This document shows positions 15,406 to 27,421 of a stretch of DNA of 64,000 nucleotides, one piece after another. Source of the DNA: Ceratopteris richardii (Eukaryota; Streptophyta; Polypodiopsida; Polypodiales; Pteridaceae); the NCBI GenBank assembly GCA_020310875.1, contig CM035412.1, positions 132,437,374-132,501,373 of the forward strand, given 5' to 3'. Made by a program: the position numbers and the translations under genes. Below the pieces are notes generated by a model, which was given only the letters and a program-made list of their open reading frames with translations, was not told the origin of the DNA and did not search any database. Position 1 is the first letter of the stretch; the number at the start of each line of letters is the position of its first letter.

Positions 15406-16318
15406 GTCAGGCTTTCATCAAGGTGCCTATGTGATAGTTAGAGCGTTTTTGTGAAGGTAGTGAGCTTGAAGAAGTGAACTCAGAAGCTTGGTAGGTCATA
15501 ATTTCCTTGCACTTGTTGCTTCATACACTCGATGTGTGTATGGAAAGTTTTTAGTATTAGGGTAAGAGTGGAGGAGTTAGGGTTAGTAGGTAGGAAAAGA
15601 AATTTGGAAATAGATTAGAAACTTATTTGCCAAAATATTTCACAAAAAAAAATCATTATTATTTCTTGAGTCACAAAAAGAAAATCACTACATTCCTAGT
15701 CACTTTTTCTTGGAAATATTCTTGGAGTGCTCTAGAAAACCTATATTGTGGACCTTGTATTCCTTAGAACTCAGAGTTTAGAAAGTTTCTAGCATCAAGA
15801 TGTGGAGGAGACTATCTTTGAGGTGAGCACTACACTATGAAATAATCAAATTTGTGATTGATTGCTCACGTAGGGTAACACAACACTCACTGAGTATCAT
15901 GAGGCTCATATCAAGAGATTTTCGAAGAACTTTTGGATATATACACATAGGGGTGATAAGGAGAGCACAAGGAACACACACATATAAAAGCTTTTGAATT
16001 TGGGCTTCAAAAAAGTCCAAGTATCATGACCGCTTGAGTTTGGTAATGTGATAGTGAATTCCTGTGTCGTGGCACTTGGCAAGTCTCATGTGTTGTCAAT
16101 ACCTTACCCTAAGCATATCATGATATTTAGGTATCATGTATAATCTTGTCGAGCATTGCGATTGTCTGATATCATGTATCATCGATACTTTTCTAAGTAT
16201 CATGTATTGCAAGTTGGGCTTGTATCATGTATTGTTTGTGACTTGTGTCATGTATCATTGATACTTTTCCAAGTATTGTGTATCATGAAACACAAAAGTC
16301 TTGTATCATGCTCTACCC
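15406..16318 (+). other. Leader of element G2 (first part) with decayed motif array
   Basis: Untranslated leader between PBS and gag, aligned in general layout with P's leader (51252-52673). From about 16080 it becomes an array of TATCATGTATC and TATCATGTATTG words, a CpG-depleted version of P's ATCG array. It is interrupted at 16319 by copia element C2 and resumes at 30180. No gene is visible. Confidence 0.6.
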
Positions 16319-17467
16319 TGTTGAAGATTCACTCACTAATTATGCATAACGACATAAAGACAAAGGAAAGCAGAAACAAAGCATTCAAAAAATCAAAGCC
16401 TTAAAGAAGGGACAAATTCACGACTGTAATATACAGCATAGAAACTTCCAGAATTAGAGTTTGTTAAAACCGGATCAAAATGTATATAAGAGAGAGCTGA
16501 GATAGAAGTGAATATAGAAGTGCGCATCTGAGAGAGAAATAGAATAGCATAGAGTAGAAGACGCCAGAGATCGCGTATGTAGAGATGAATAACAAAACCT
16601 GAAATGTCGGCTATTCATCTGAGAGAGATGGTAAGGAATAACTACTCAGAGTAGGAGAGTTTTCCATAGCTATGAGCAAAGTGAGGCCAAGCTATATTTT
16701 GTACACATCTTCTCTAATAGAAAACACATGTTCATGTGGAAGTTGAGCGCATTCTTCGTATGTGAAGAAATCTGAGAGATTTCATGTTACTGTGAAAAGT
16801 TAGTTAACAGTTACAGTTTTCTCCGTAAATGTTTTCCGGTACTTCTATGAGTTAGATCTCGAAGTAGAGTGTAAAGTTTTGTATGAGATATAGCTTATCT
16901 TGTAGCTATAAGTCTCAACTATAAGTTGATCAAAGTTTTTGGTGAAATGGATATGTACACACAGTACAAAGTCTAACCGGAAAGAGTCATCCAGAACTGG
17001 TGAAGTTTTTCTTCAAACTTCAGATAGAGTTCATTCAGTGAAGGAAGTTCAAGTATCACTTCCTTACTTCATGTATACACATTTGAAGTAACTACAAATA
17101 AAGTTGCAGTTGATTCCGGTAAGATTCCGGTGTAATTACGGTGAGATTCCGGTGACAGTCCGGTGAAGTTCCGGTGAAATTTTGGTGAGTTCAAAACACA
17201 GTTTTGACATAGTTAAGTGACACAAAGATTGTTTAATTGTAAACAAACAAAGTAGTGTAAATTCTGAAGTAAATCAGTTCAGAACTGAAGCTTGAAGGAC
17301 ACGAGAAGCTTTCTGTAAAGTGATTTTTTGGTATTCACTAAATACAGTTATAAGTTTTCAGTTTCAGAAAGTTTGCTAAGCTATTGATGATTATAGAGGT
17401 GTTCTAACATCACTTTAGCTTAGTTTCTGTGGTGTAAGTGAATTCCGCAATAAGCGCTACACCAACA
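16319..17467 (+). repeat. 5' LTR of copia C2
   Basis: 1149 bp, TG...CA ends. A TATATAA box lies at 16483-16489. Its end is followed by one G and then the PBS. Repeated GGTGAAGTTCCGGTGA-type words occur near 17120-17190 in the presumed 5' untranslated part. Confidence 0.92.
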
Positions 17468-17468
17468 G

Positions 17469-17589
17469 TGGTATCAGAGCTAGTAAAATCCATCAGTGGT
17501 ATCAGAGCAAGTAAGATCCATTAGTGGTATCAGAGCGTAAGGTTTACAAGTGGTATAAGTGCAGTAAGATCCATAAGTGATACTAGAGC
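17469..17589 (+). repeat. Tandem array of five primer-binding-site units (copia C2)
   Basis: The iMet PBS word TGGTATCAGAGC occurs exactly at 17469, 17497 and 17525. It recurs in degenerate form at 17551 (TGGTATAAGTGC) and 17578 (TGATACTAGAGC). The unit is 26-28 bp and includes AGTAAGATCCAT between copies. Only the first copy sits next to the LTR, where priming is expected. The other copies look like a local tandem expansion of the PBS. Confidence 0.88.
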
Positions 17590-17786
17590 AGAAAAAGGTT
17601 CTAAAGAGTAGGAAGGTTTCTCTGAAGAAGAAACGGAAAGAGAATTTGAAGAATTCTCATAAAGGAAGGTGAAAGCTAACAAACGACGTCAAGAAACATT
17701 CCGAAGTAATTCTCAAGGGTAAAGGTTTGTAAAAGGTAAAACCTTTTAACATTACACTCACTGGAAGTAACAGAAACAAGAAGATC

Positions 17787-20356
17787 ATGGCAGATCATAT
17801 CTCAATTGATAAATTGGACAGAGATAATTATCTCGCATGGGTAATGGGAATGGAAGCTTTACTTATGAGTAAAGACTTAATGAAATATGTGACAGGAGAA
17901 GAAAAGAAGCTGACTTTTGAAGATGACAATCAACCGAGGAAAGAAGAATTAGAAGCCTTGAAGCTGTGGTAGAAGAAAGATGCAACGGCAAGAGCTTATG
18001 TTTACAATACCATTATAGATCATCTATTGCCGCACATTAGAGGTCTGGAGAAAGCAGAAGACATATGGAGAGCATTGGAAGACCACTTCCAAAATACGAC
18101 GAAAGCTAGGAAGGCTAGCTTATGGTCAGAGTTCAGAACATTCAAGAAAAATCAAAGTCAAAGAATTAGTGATTATGTCACTAAGATGAAGGACTTGGCA
18201 GACAGTCTTGGATCGATTGGTGAAGATATCAAAGACCACAAGTTAATAACGCAAGTGCTTACAGGTTTGAGAGAAATGAAAGGTGGAAACCTTTCGTACT
18301 CTCAACTGAACTGTCTTTAATCATTTTGTACCAGATTTAAATTAGTTGCTTGGACTAATGCTAACGTTTGAGCAAGATTTGAAGATAGATGGAGAAGAAG
18401 GACATAGTTCGGCTATGTACGCAAAGAACAAGAAGAAAGGTGATAAAGGAAAAGAAAAAGATGAAGAAGAAGTGACTGCTCAAGCAAATTATGCAAAAGG
18501 AAGAGGTAACGTCAAGAAAAGAGGTAAAGGAAGAGGTAATCAGACTAATAACAAGAAGTCTTGTTGGATCTGTGGATTAAGCAATCACTTTGCTTATGAT
18601 TGCTGGCATAATTCACAAGGATCAAACCAGAATCGAAACAACAACAATAGAGGCAGAAGCGGAAGATATCAAAGAGGAAGACAAAGCCAAAGAGGCGAAT
18701 ATGGTAGAGGTGGAGCAAGAAGTTGGGGATAGAATCAGTCTCACAACACTACCTACTACAACTATGCGAATGATACGCAGAATGACGATCATACGACGTT
18801 GATGATGAACTTGATAAGTGTGTCAGAAAATGAAGACCTCAAGGTATTCTATATTGACTCTGGTTGTTCAAATCATTTGTCAGGAAATATAGAATTATTA
18901 TCAGAATTAGAAGGAGGCATTTCAAATCATACAGTACAGACAGGTGATAGCACAAAACATAATGTAAGGTCAATTGGAAAGGTAAAGTGTAAGAATGGAG
19001 CTGACCTACTAACAAATGTTTTGTATGTTCCAACAATCCTGAAGAATCTGATCAGTGTGGGTCAGATAGTAGAAAAAGGTTTTCAAGTTAGGTTTACAAA
19101 TGAAGGAGTATTTGTTGAAGATCCAGAGAATGGATACAAATAGATTGTCGATGGTAAAAAGGAAGGTAGACTTTTTACTCTAAAAGTACAACGGAATGTT
19201 GGTCAAGCCTTGATCACATATGGTGATGAGGTATTTACAGAACTAGACCTTTGGCATAAGAGGCTAGGACATTTTAATGAAAAGGGAATCAAAGCTATGG
19301 TGGAGAAACAATCCGTGAGAGGATTACCAAATATGAAGAATCAACATATGATTCACAAGTGCGAAGCCTGTCAGATGGGAAAAGCCCACAGGTTACCATT
19401 TCAGAAAAATGGTTACAAACATGATGGTGTGCTAGAGCTCATACATACAGATGTATGGGGACCAACAAAAGAAGGATCTATCAGCGGATCGAGGTATTAT
19501 GTTCTTTTCATTGATGATGCAACAAGATGGATAACTCTTTATGTTTTGAAAGAGAAATCAGAAATATTTGAAGCTTTGAGGCATTTTCATGCATATGCTG
19601 AAAGACTTACAAGACAGAAACTCAAAAGACTAAGGTCTGATGGAGGAGGAGAATATTTTTCTCGAGAGTTCAATGATTACCTGTGGAATGCAGGTATCAA
19701 AAGAGAAATAACTTGCAGGTATACACCGCAACAAAATGGAGTAGCAGAAAGAAGAAACCAAACTCTAGTTGAGTTTGCACGAGCAATGCTAAAGGAGAAG
19801 GACTGTTCAAATTATCTTTGGGCTGAGGCTGTAAATACAGCGACATACCTGGTAAACAGATTACCATGTACAACTTTAAATGGGATGACCCCTTATGAAG
19901 CTTGGTGGGGTAAGAAACGGACACTTGATCATTGCAAAGTGTTTGGATCAGTTGCGTATGCTTATGTGCCATCGCACCTGAGACATAAGCTTGAACCAAA
20001 AGCTGAAAATATGTGTTCATCGGATATGATGAAAAGCAGATGGGTTACAAGTTATGGAGTCCTTTAACCAAACAATTTATTGTTTCCATAGATGTGACAT
20101 TTGATGAAGGAAAACGCTGGTATACAGATAAAGAGCATAGTGTTGAAACACTTGAAGATGAGATAAGAAGAAATGAAAAAGGTAAATCACATATGCAGGT
20201 GAATGGAGATGAAGATAATATGCAGGCAAGTACGTCCAGGATTGGATCAGGTATGAGAAATGAAGATAATACAAGATCTGATGAAGATGTGTATTCAGAT
20301 ACACATGAAGAGTTTGAACCAAGAAGGTCAAACAGAGTAAGGAAACAACCAACAAG
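17787..20356 (+). pseudogene. Copia C2 gag-protease-integrase, disabled
   Basis: It starts with ATG at 17787 (MADHISIDKLDRDNYLAW) and is collinear with C1's polyprotein. Gag is followed by a zinc knuckle CWICGLSNHFAYDC (about 18562), protease FYIDSGCSNH (about 18847), the integrase HHCC region (about 19246-19385) and integrase catalytic pieces HTDVWGP and QQNGVAERRN. Inactivating changes include TAG at 17970, a frameshift with stop near 18300-18346, TAG at 18730, TAG at 19141 and a one-base frameshift near 20010. The frame is then cut by E3 in the integrase-RT linker. Confidence 0.9.
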
Positions 20357-20361
20357 GTATT

Positions 20362-20788
20362 TGCAACAATCTAAGGATTACGACCACCACATACTAGAGA
20401 GATGACTCTCCTCCCAACCAAATGCCTCTATATATAGCTCTCTCCAGGGGACTACCTTCTTGGGCAGGTGGATACTAACCAGCCAAGTGTCAGCCATGTA
20501 ACTACATGTGCGCCAAGTGTCCAGTGGATGCTTCTAGAAGGCTCTAGAGCTCTTTGGGCAAAATACTCTTCCCATGTACCTCATGGGGATTGAACCCAAG
20601 ACCTCGTCCTTCACATCCTTGAGACTTAACCACTAAGCTAAGTGGTTCACTTGTTCACAAGAGCACAAGACCTCCTAGTAAGTCTAAACTCGAGATCTTT
20701 GGTCATACACACAGATGACCAAACGGTGTCCGATTTCAGATCTGTCTGAACCGGCCAGACCCTTGGATCATAGACTTACTTTATTACA
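20362..20788 (-). repeat. 3' LTR of E3 with embedded tRNA-like segment
   Basis: 427 bp. On the minus strand a TATATATAG box lies at about 20429-20436. A tRNA-like stretch (about 20655-20578) carries TAGCTTAGTGG, a full match to the pol III A-box consensus, and GGTTCAATCCC, one mismatch to the B box. A T-arm-like stem closes TTCAATC. The same segment is in the 5' LTR at 27283-27206. Confidence 0.9.
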
Positions 20789-20803
20789 TTCTTCCCCCCT
20801 TGG

Positions 20804-23800
20804 AAAAGATTTTCGTCCTCGAAAATAGAGCTATATACATACTGTAGGCAACCCCCGAGCCTCATGTTCTAAAACTGGAAGAACATGGTCATGTTCTAGA
20901 ACTGGAAGAACATGTCTCATCTCTGTGGTGGCATCCTTGCCCAAATGTTTCTAAACACTATCTTGCTTTGCACTTTAATAAACTAGTTAAAGTACAAAAT
21001 AGTGAATGAATAATAAAGGTGGATTTAAACACATATCCCTGGCTAATTCACAGTTTCTCGATGTGCGATCTAGGCACAAACATGTGAATTAGGTGGATTC
21101 AAATTACTAGTCCATTTCTAGGCATAACTGGTGCATGGGCTTAGTAATGAAGGTGGGATTCTTATCCCTCGCAAGACTTTGAGAATTCTTGATTCACTTG
21201 AATTTGTTTTGGAGAACTTGAAGTTTGGTTGTCCCATACATCTAACTTTAGATGTCTGTATGATGGTTTACTTTTATCTAACAGTTACTTGATTTTTTCA
21301 CTCGACTAGAGGACTACTTTGTCCTTTTGAGTTTAAAAATCCTTTGTAAACTGTAGGAGAAAGTTTACCATTTCGGTGGAATCAACCATACTAACTTCAC
21401 CAATTCAAATTCAAAATGAAAATTGTCCAACTTAGGACACTTTTCTCAAAGACTTTTAACTGAAAGTTCTTGGGAATTGTCAATCTAATGAGCAATTCCT
21501 AACTTCTTGATTCTAGAGTATACTGGACTCTAGGAAATTATTTATGCTATAACTTGAAGAAAAATCAAATGAATAAGTCCACTTAGACTTATCATCTTTT
21601 GAAGATTGAAAAGGTTCTTGTACATAACATCTATCTAGGATGTTCAAGTTAGTTTTCTAATTCTAACCGGCTATCCCTGGTCTTTTGCAAAAGGAATCAG
21701 ATACCATATCTGAGTCAATTCCAAAAGATTTGGAAAGCGGAAAGAAATAACTAAGACTTTGTACAACCAATTCAAAACTTCGCACATACATAAACTTGCT
21801 ATGAGTCAAAGTCTAGTTGACTCAGGACTTTAACTTTTCACTGGTCAATTTCAACAAGATATTGAAGCATTGACTTTATCTTTAAGAGAAATAAGCTAGC
21901 TTCTCAAAAAGATTCAAAGCATATCAAAAACATCATCCTACCACAAGATACTAGTGTGGTAATCAACATCAGTGTGTCGACCCACTGAGGTTACGCTGAT
22001 GAGTTTTGTATTCAAATAATGCTTCACTTGAGACTAAGTTCAGATCACATTCAATCTTTTTGACTCCGTGATGCAATTCTTGTGCATTTCTTTGAGTCTA
22101 AAAGAGTGAATTTATCAAGTTACACTAGGAACTTGATACTTGACTTAGTCAATTGAATCTTTAGTTGAAAAGATCAACTCAAAATCAAAGTCCAACTTCT
22201 TTCAGAAATGTATCAAATATTTCTGATCAATAACACTTAAACTTGAAGTGTTCTATGAAGATCTTGGAAGTTACTTACTTCATATCTTCAGTTTCCTTGA
22301 TCTTGAAGTCATCTTGAAGTATCGTAAGATACTACTTTCATCCTTTACGAATTAAACTTTTCCTTGAAGTCTTAATTCCCTTGAGGATGAAACCTAACTT
22401 CAAAATCCAAACTAGGACTAAAAGATAATCATCATCCCACGGTCCGATGTCCCATTCCATCTTTCCTACATCAATCTGAGTATAAAATCTGGTGTCCCAT
22501 TCCACCCTATTTTATATTCACATTAATATGTGGGTGATTCTTATCCTAAAGTCTAAACATCTCTTGATAGAGTACCTTATCTCTTCAATTCTTTTACGAG
22601 AATTTAGAAGTTCCAGGTATTACCTCTAACTAGATTTTCTAGGTTTTGATTCCTTCACATGATCGTCTCACAATCATGTGCTTTACCTTGGGAACTTGAA
22701 AACCTCTTAACAGAATCAGAATTCCAAGTTCTTGAATTTTCTCGAATTCAAGTTCAATTGGTTTACCCTTGACCAATTTTGTAGCGACAAGAGCTTTTGA
22801 CTTCTTGTCTTTAGATTCCTTTCTTTACTGTTGCTTTAGGTACCTACCCCGGGGACTTTATTTAGGAATCTCTTTACTGCTTAAGTCTTAAGCATCCGCT
22901 CATGCTTTCTGGATTTGTACCAAAATCCCTTTAAGGATAGGTAAACACTTATGTTTTACCTTCCACAGACTTAATTACCATTTTCACGGTTGCAGACTAC
23001 ATTCTTGGAATTTCTTTACTCTGTTCAGACTTGGAACAACTTACTCTTTTTCACAGTTTTCCATCGAATAAATGGAACTTGAGTGAATAATTCCCAAAAG
23101 GAATTTTATTGCCAATACTTGGGCAATCTACAAAGTAGTTCTAATCGCACATTACTTGGACAATCATGGCCAAGATTGATCAAGTCTGGTTGATCTTGCG
23201 ATAAAAAGACTTAGTCTTTATCTTTAAGATCTCTTAAAACTATCTTTAAGCTGCTTTGCTTACCTGCAGGATTTTTGAGATCTTTCTCAAGTCCAAGCAT
23301 ACACTTATGCCTCTCAGATTCCAAAGCTAAGAATCTTTGATATACCGTTAGGTTATATCACTTATTTGGACTTAAATACCAAAACTGGTGGTTAGGGATT
23401 TACTGGGAACTACTTACTATATAACTTTTCTTGAAAGATGCTAGTCTCACGTCTGGGGAGATTTTTCTTTCAAGAATTTTTTTTGATTCCTATCAAGTAA
23501 TACTAGGCTATAATTTGAAGCAAATGATTCATCTTGGAATTTTTTTGCTTTCCAGTCTAATGATTCATCTTGGAATCGTTTGTAAAAAGAACATTTGAAA
23601 GAACTTCTTTCAAATAATATCCAAAAAATTTACTGATTCAATTGTATTCATTTCCTGAGTATCAAACTAGAGACGAAATATCACATTTGCCAGTTTGAAA
23701 GTTTAAGTTAAACTTTCATTTATGTGATATCGACTTCTATTCTTGAGTTTGATACAAAACTCATTATTATTGGTCAATCTTCAGATGTTACTAGAGTCCT

Positions 23801-25690
23801 TTAAACATATCTCACCAATCAAAATTATGTTTAAAGTCCAAGCATCTATTGATGATTGATCCAATAGTAATGTTACTGTGAACACAACTTTGAACTTTAT
23901 AACTTGTTTAGGAGAAGTTCATGGATTCAAGATCCATTTCTTGGAACTTTCTACTCCTAAATAAAAAGTTCACACTTGCTTCAAGTCTTTAGGAACTTAT
24001 ATTATTTCTTAAAGACTGCTTAGCTAGTTGCATCATTTACCAGAGATGCAACTATGGAACCTAACATCCTTTTATTGACGTCAAGGATCAATTGATGTTG
24101 AGGTTTAACCTTTTGATTTCCATCACCCCTTGGGATGAAATCAAATGAAAATTTATAAAAGATTGGTACCTTTATATCTTGGCAAAACATTTATATCCTA
24201 AAGAGGTTTTGCCTGCATCATTCCTTGGACCTATCATTTAATATGAATTTATGTGTATTTTGGGAAGAGTTCATGAATCAATTAAGATCCTCTACTTGGA
24301 ACATCTACCTTCCCAAAAATAAATTCATCTTGAACATGGTAGGAGAATGATCTCACATGAAATAGAAGGCTTGACTATCTCTATTTCAAAAAGTCACTTA
24401 CCGAGGTTTCATCATGAGATATAAATCTTGAAACCACAAGAAACTTCTTTAAAACTTTCGAAATCTTCTAAATAGAAGAGTGCTCATGGAACTTTGGAAA
24501 TATAGTTGATGTTCTCATCCAACCTTGGGATGCTTGAGAAGTTACATAAAATATATAACTAATCAACTAAAGCTTTATCCGCATGACTTTCTAAGTACAT
24601 CCAGGACTTAGAGTCATCATACATCACAAAAGAGTTTGCAAGTAATTAAATTTTCTTGGTCATCAAGGAAATTTATTACTTAACCTTCTCTTAGTGCTTA
24701 CTTATACCTAGCAAGACATCTAACATACTTAATTCTCATTAAGTATTTGTCTTTGATAGAAGAGTATCGACTTGGGAAGAAATCGACTAATTACTTGAGT
24801 TGCAATACTAGAACTAGTATGTCTTTGCAACTAACTAGTCCTTGGTCTTCCCTAAGGTCAAACTGCGAGCTTTATAAAGTAAGCTAAATACTAAGAGAGT
24901 ACATTTTCATATCTACTTGCAAACAGCATTCCATTCTTCCATGCAAATGCATGTATCTACATGCAAAAGCATATGCTCACATGCGTATGCATGCATGTTC
25001 TTTGCATGCTCAAAAAATAATACAATAATCATGCATAAACTTGATGCACGATTTTTTTCCTTGTACTAAGAATGTATATCATGCAATCCTGATGCATGTA
25101 TATCCTTTCCTTTGTCCTAATGCACTATAATATAAAAACATACCCTTGAAGTGCAATAGAAAACTTACTCAATGGAAAGGAAATATGTATTTAAACTACC
25201 AAAATACATTCTTTGATGCACAAGGATCTTTTTGAAATCAAGTCTTTCCTTAATGCAAACTAATGCTTGAAATAAGAAATGGATTAATTCATTATTCTAA
25301 TCTAGACTTAATCAATTGAAATCTTGGCTATTTCAATGTGCATCTAGGATTAAGTGTAGAATAATGAAAACAAGATAAATCAAGCATTAAGGCCAAGCAG
25401 AAACTGGAAAATACTTAGCTTTGATCAAAGCTTCGTCCATCCCTTGATCCTTTGGAAGAGTAATTCATTCTCTTGATCCTCGTCCAAGCATCTTTCCTTC
25501 ATAATCGGCAATCAAGCGTCGAACCTTTAGATCAAGAGCTTGCTTCATTCTTCTAAAGCAAGTACTAAATTCTGATTCGGGTTCGATTGGGAAGAGTTTC
25601 TCAAAAGAAGTATTCGGATGGAAGATGGTTTCAAGACTCGGATTAAACAGAAATCATACGGAGAAGCTGATAAGATAAGTATACTGATAA
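20804..25690 (-). other. E3 internal region: ORF-depleted chain of local hairpins
   Basis: About 4.9 kb of A/T-rich sequence made largely of consecutive local inverted repeats. Clear examples are 23907-23961 (TTTAGGAG/CTCCTAAA outside, then AGTTC/GGAACT and ATGGAT/ATCCAT), 24243-24328 (ATGAATTTAT/ATAAATTCAT outside, then TTTTGGGAAG/CTTCCCAAAA) and 23659-23755 (GTATCAAACT/AGTTTGATAC outside, ATATCACAT/ATGTGATAT, then a 21-nt palindrome). Smaller ones occur at about 21478 (GGAATTG/CAATTCC) and 21513 (CTAGAGT/ACTCTAG). No protein-coding signal is seen. A structured RNA role is an inference. Confidence 0.7.
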
Positions 25691-25699
25691 GAACTTATC

Positions 25700-26806
25700 A
25701 TTGAGAGCAACTTGTTCTAGAGGTAGAACACTCCGCTCATTTTGTGAAGGATTCGGGTTTGAACCCCATCGCCTTTCTTTTCTCTGTTGATATAGTTTCT
25801 GCAACTATATCTTCACAAATGGCCCATCCGTTGCATACAAGTACGTACAGCACTTCTAAATACAAAAACTATTTGATTTCGTGCAAGTCACAGGCTGGAA
25901 TCCCTGGCTAGCTACAGTGGCTGAATAAGACCTCTGGTACGCTGAGGTTTCAGGTTCACAACCTGGATGTATTTTGACGGAGAAATCCCTTTTTTTTAAT
26001 CCTCCTCTGTCGTGTGCTGAGGAAGCTTTAAAGCCGTGGCGACTAGGGTACTGCGAAGAGCTGTAGACCAGGATGCGTGGGATCGAGTCTTTTACGCCAG
26101 TAGCTCTTTTTTGTGCTTCAGGTTCGCCGGCTAACAGGCCATCTTTTAAAAAATCAAAAGAGCACACAGGCACGATCGTCGCTTGTCATGTTCGATAGAA
26201 GAGAATTCCACTCTTCGTCGAGGTCATAAGTTGAAGTCTGGGCGTCAGCATCTACGTGCGAACGACGAACTAGTCATATATTTTGCTTCCTCTTCATGAT
26301 CCTCGAAATGCTGCAGCGTCGCATAACAGATCATACGTACGGTCTAAATCAATTGCGTGCATTGATCTCAACAGATCATCAGCGCCATATCCGGGCAGAT
26401 GCGAAAGTCTATAGCAATGGCTCAGTCCATCTCATAATATTGACACAGCCTGCGGGTCATGTGCTATACCATAATCGAATGCATCAAGTGGAAGATGATG
26501 CGAATGTATAGAGAAGATACGAATGTAGACCCAGCTGATTAAAGAAATTTATCACCCGATATCACCAACAGCCGTCAATCTTCTTGGATAGGAGAATACT
26601 CTCTTGAACGAGAGATGTGAGTTCAAATCCCTCGTCGCGCACAGTGGAGGTGACTTTTCTGTTTTGCATCTTGGATGAGATCCTTCTTCATGCGGAAACT
26701 AAGAACACTCTAACAGCCGCGCAAACTTGTTCCATGAGCGCCTTCGGGCTTGTGGATAGGCTGAAACGCTCCAAATCAGAGGATGTGGGTTCGATTACGC
26801 TGCGGG
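25700..26806 (+). other. Six tRNA-like modules inside E3
   Basis: Six stretches of 65-75 nt have a D-arm-like segment followed 35-45 nt later by a T-arm-like segment resembling GGTTCGANTCC. They lie at about 25705-25772 (GGTTTGAACCC), 25905-25972 (TAGCTACAGTGG, GGTTCACAACC), 26028-26098 (TGGCGACTAGGG, GGATCGAGTCT), 26177-26249 (weak), 26577-26645 (CTCTC/GAGAG stem, AGTTCAAATCC) and 26737-26806 (GGTTCGATTAC). All are on the plus strand, antisense to E3. None folds into a clean cloverleaf by eye, so they are not called tRNA genes. Confidence 0.45.
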
Positions 26807-26989
26807 CTGATGGCAGATATAAATACGAGCCTTTTGCTACTCAGAATAATTCAGGTCTGTAAACAAAGAAGATACAAAGCTACAGACTCGGGTGGAGAGA
26901 GATGCGCCGCGTATGAAAATCGAATGATGAAGATGATGGTGAGCCTATCAAGGTCTCCATGGAAGCTCAACCTTGAGCTCTGATACCAA

Positions 26990-27416
26990 TGCAACAATCT
27001 AAGGATTACGACCACCACATACTAGAGAGATGACTCTCCTCCCAACCAAATGCCTCTATATATAGCTCTCTCCAGGGGACTACCTTCTTGGGCAGGTGGA
27101 TACTAACCAGCCAAGTGTCAGCCATGTAACTACATGTGCGCCAAGTGTCCAGTGGATGCTTCTAGAAGGCTCTAGAGCTCTTTGGGCAAAATACTCTTCC
27201 CATGTACCTCATGGGGATTGAACCCAAGACCTCGTCCTTCACATCCTTGAGACTTAACCACTAAGCTAAGTGGTTCACTTGTTCACAAGAGCACAAGACC
27301 TCCTAGTAAGTCTAAACTCGAGATCTTTGGTCATACACACAGATGACCAAACGGTGTCCGATTTCAGATCTGTCTGAACCGGCCAGACCCTTGGATCATA
27401 GACTTACTTTATTACA
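26990..27416 (-). repeat. 5' LTR of E3
   Basis: 427 bp, seen as identical to 20362-20788. The PBS abuts it at 26989 on the minus strand, which makes this the 5' LTR. TG...CA ends are present. Confidence 0.93.
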
Positions 27417-27421
27417 GTATT

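Larger units (their letters stand above)
20362..27416 (-). mobile_element. Non-coding LTR retrotransposon E3 (LARD-like), 7055 bp, very young
   Basis: Two 427 bp LTRs (20362-20788 and 26990-27416) appear identical at every base. On the minus strand the order is LTR, PBS (TTGGTATCAGAGCTCAAGG, 26989-26971, tRNA-iMet), internal region, PPT (AAGGGGGGAAGAA, 20801-20789), LTR. The internal region has no gag or pol. Between about 20410 and 25850 there is not one open frame of 60 codons on either strand. Such a structure is called a large retrotransposon derivative (LARD). It must be mobilised by proteins of another element, probably a copia type given the iMet primer. Perfect LTR identity implies very recent movement. 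Confidence 0.92.
20357..27421. other. 5-bp target-site duplication GTATT around element E3
   Basis: GTATT at 20357-20361 directly precedes the left LTR and GTATT at 27417-27421 directly follows the right LTR. This is the footprint of an integrase-mediated insertion into copia C2's pol. Confidence 0.95.

Noticed and set aside
25700-26806. Functional tRNA genes
   Set aside because: A- and B-box-like words are present but acceptor stems and anticodon loops do not close properly by eye, so only tRNA-like is claimed.
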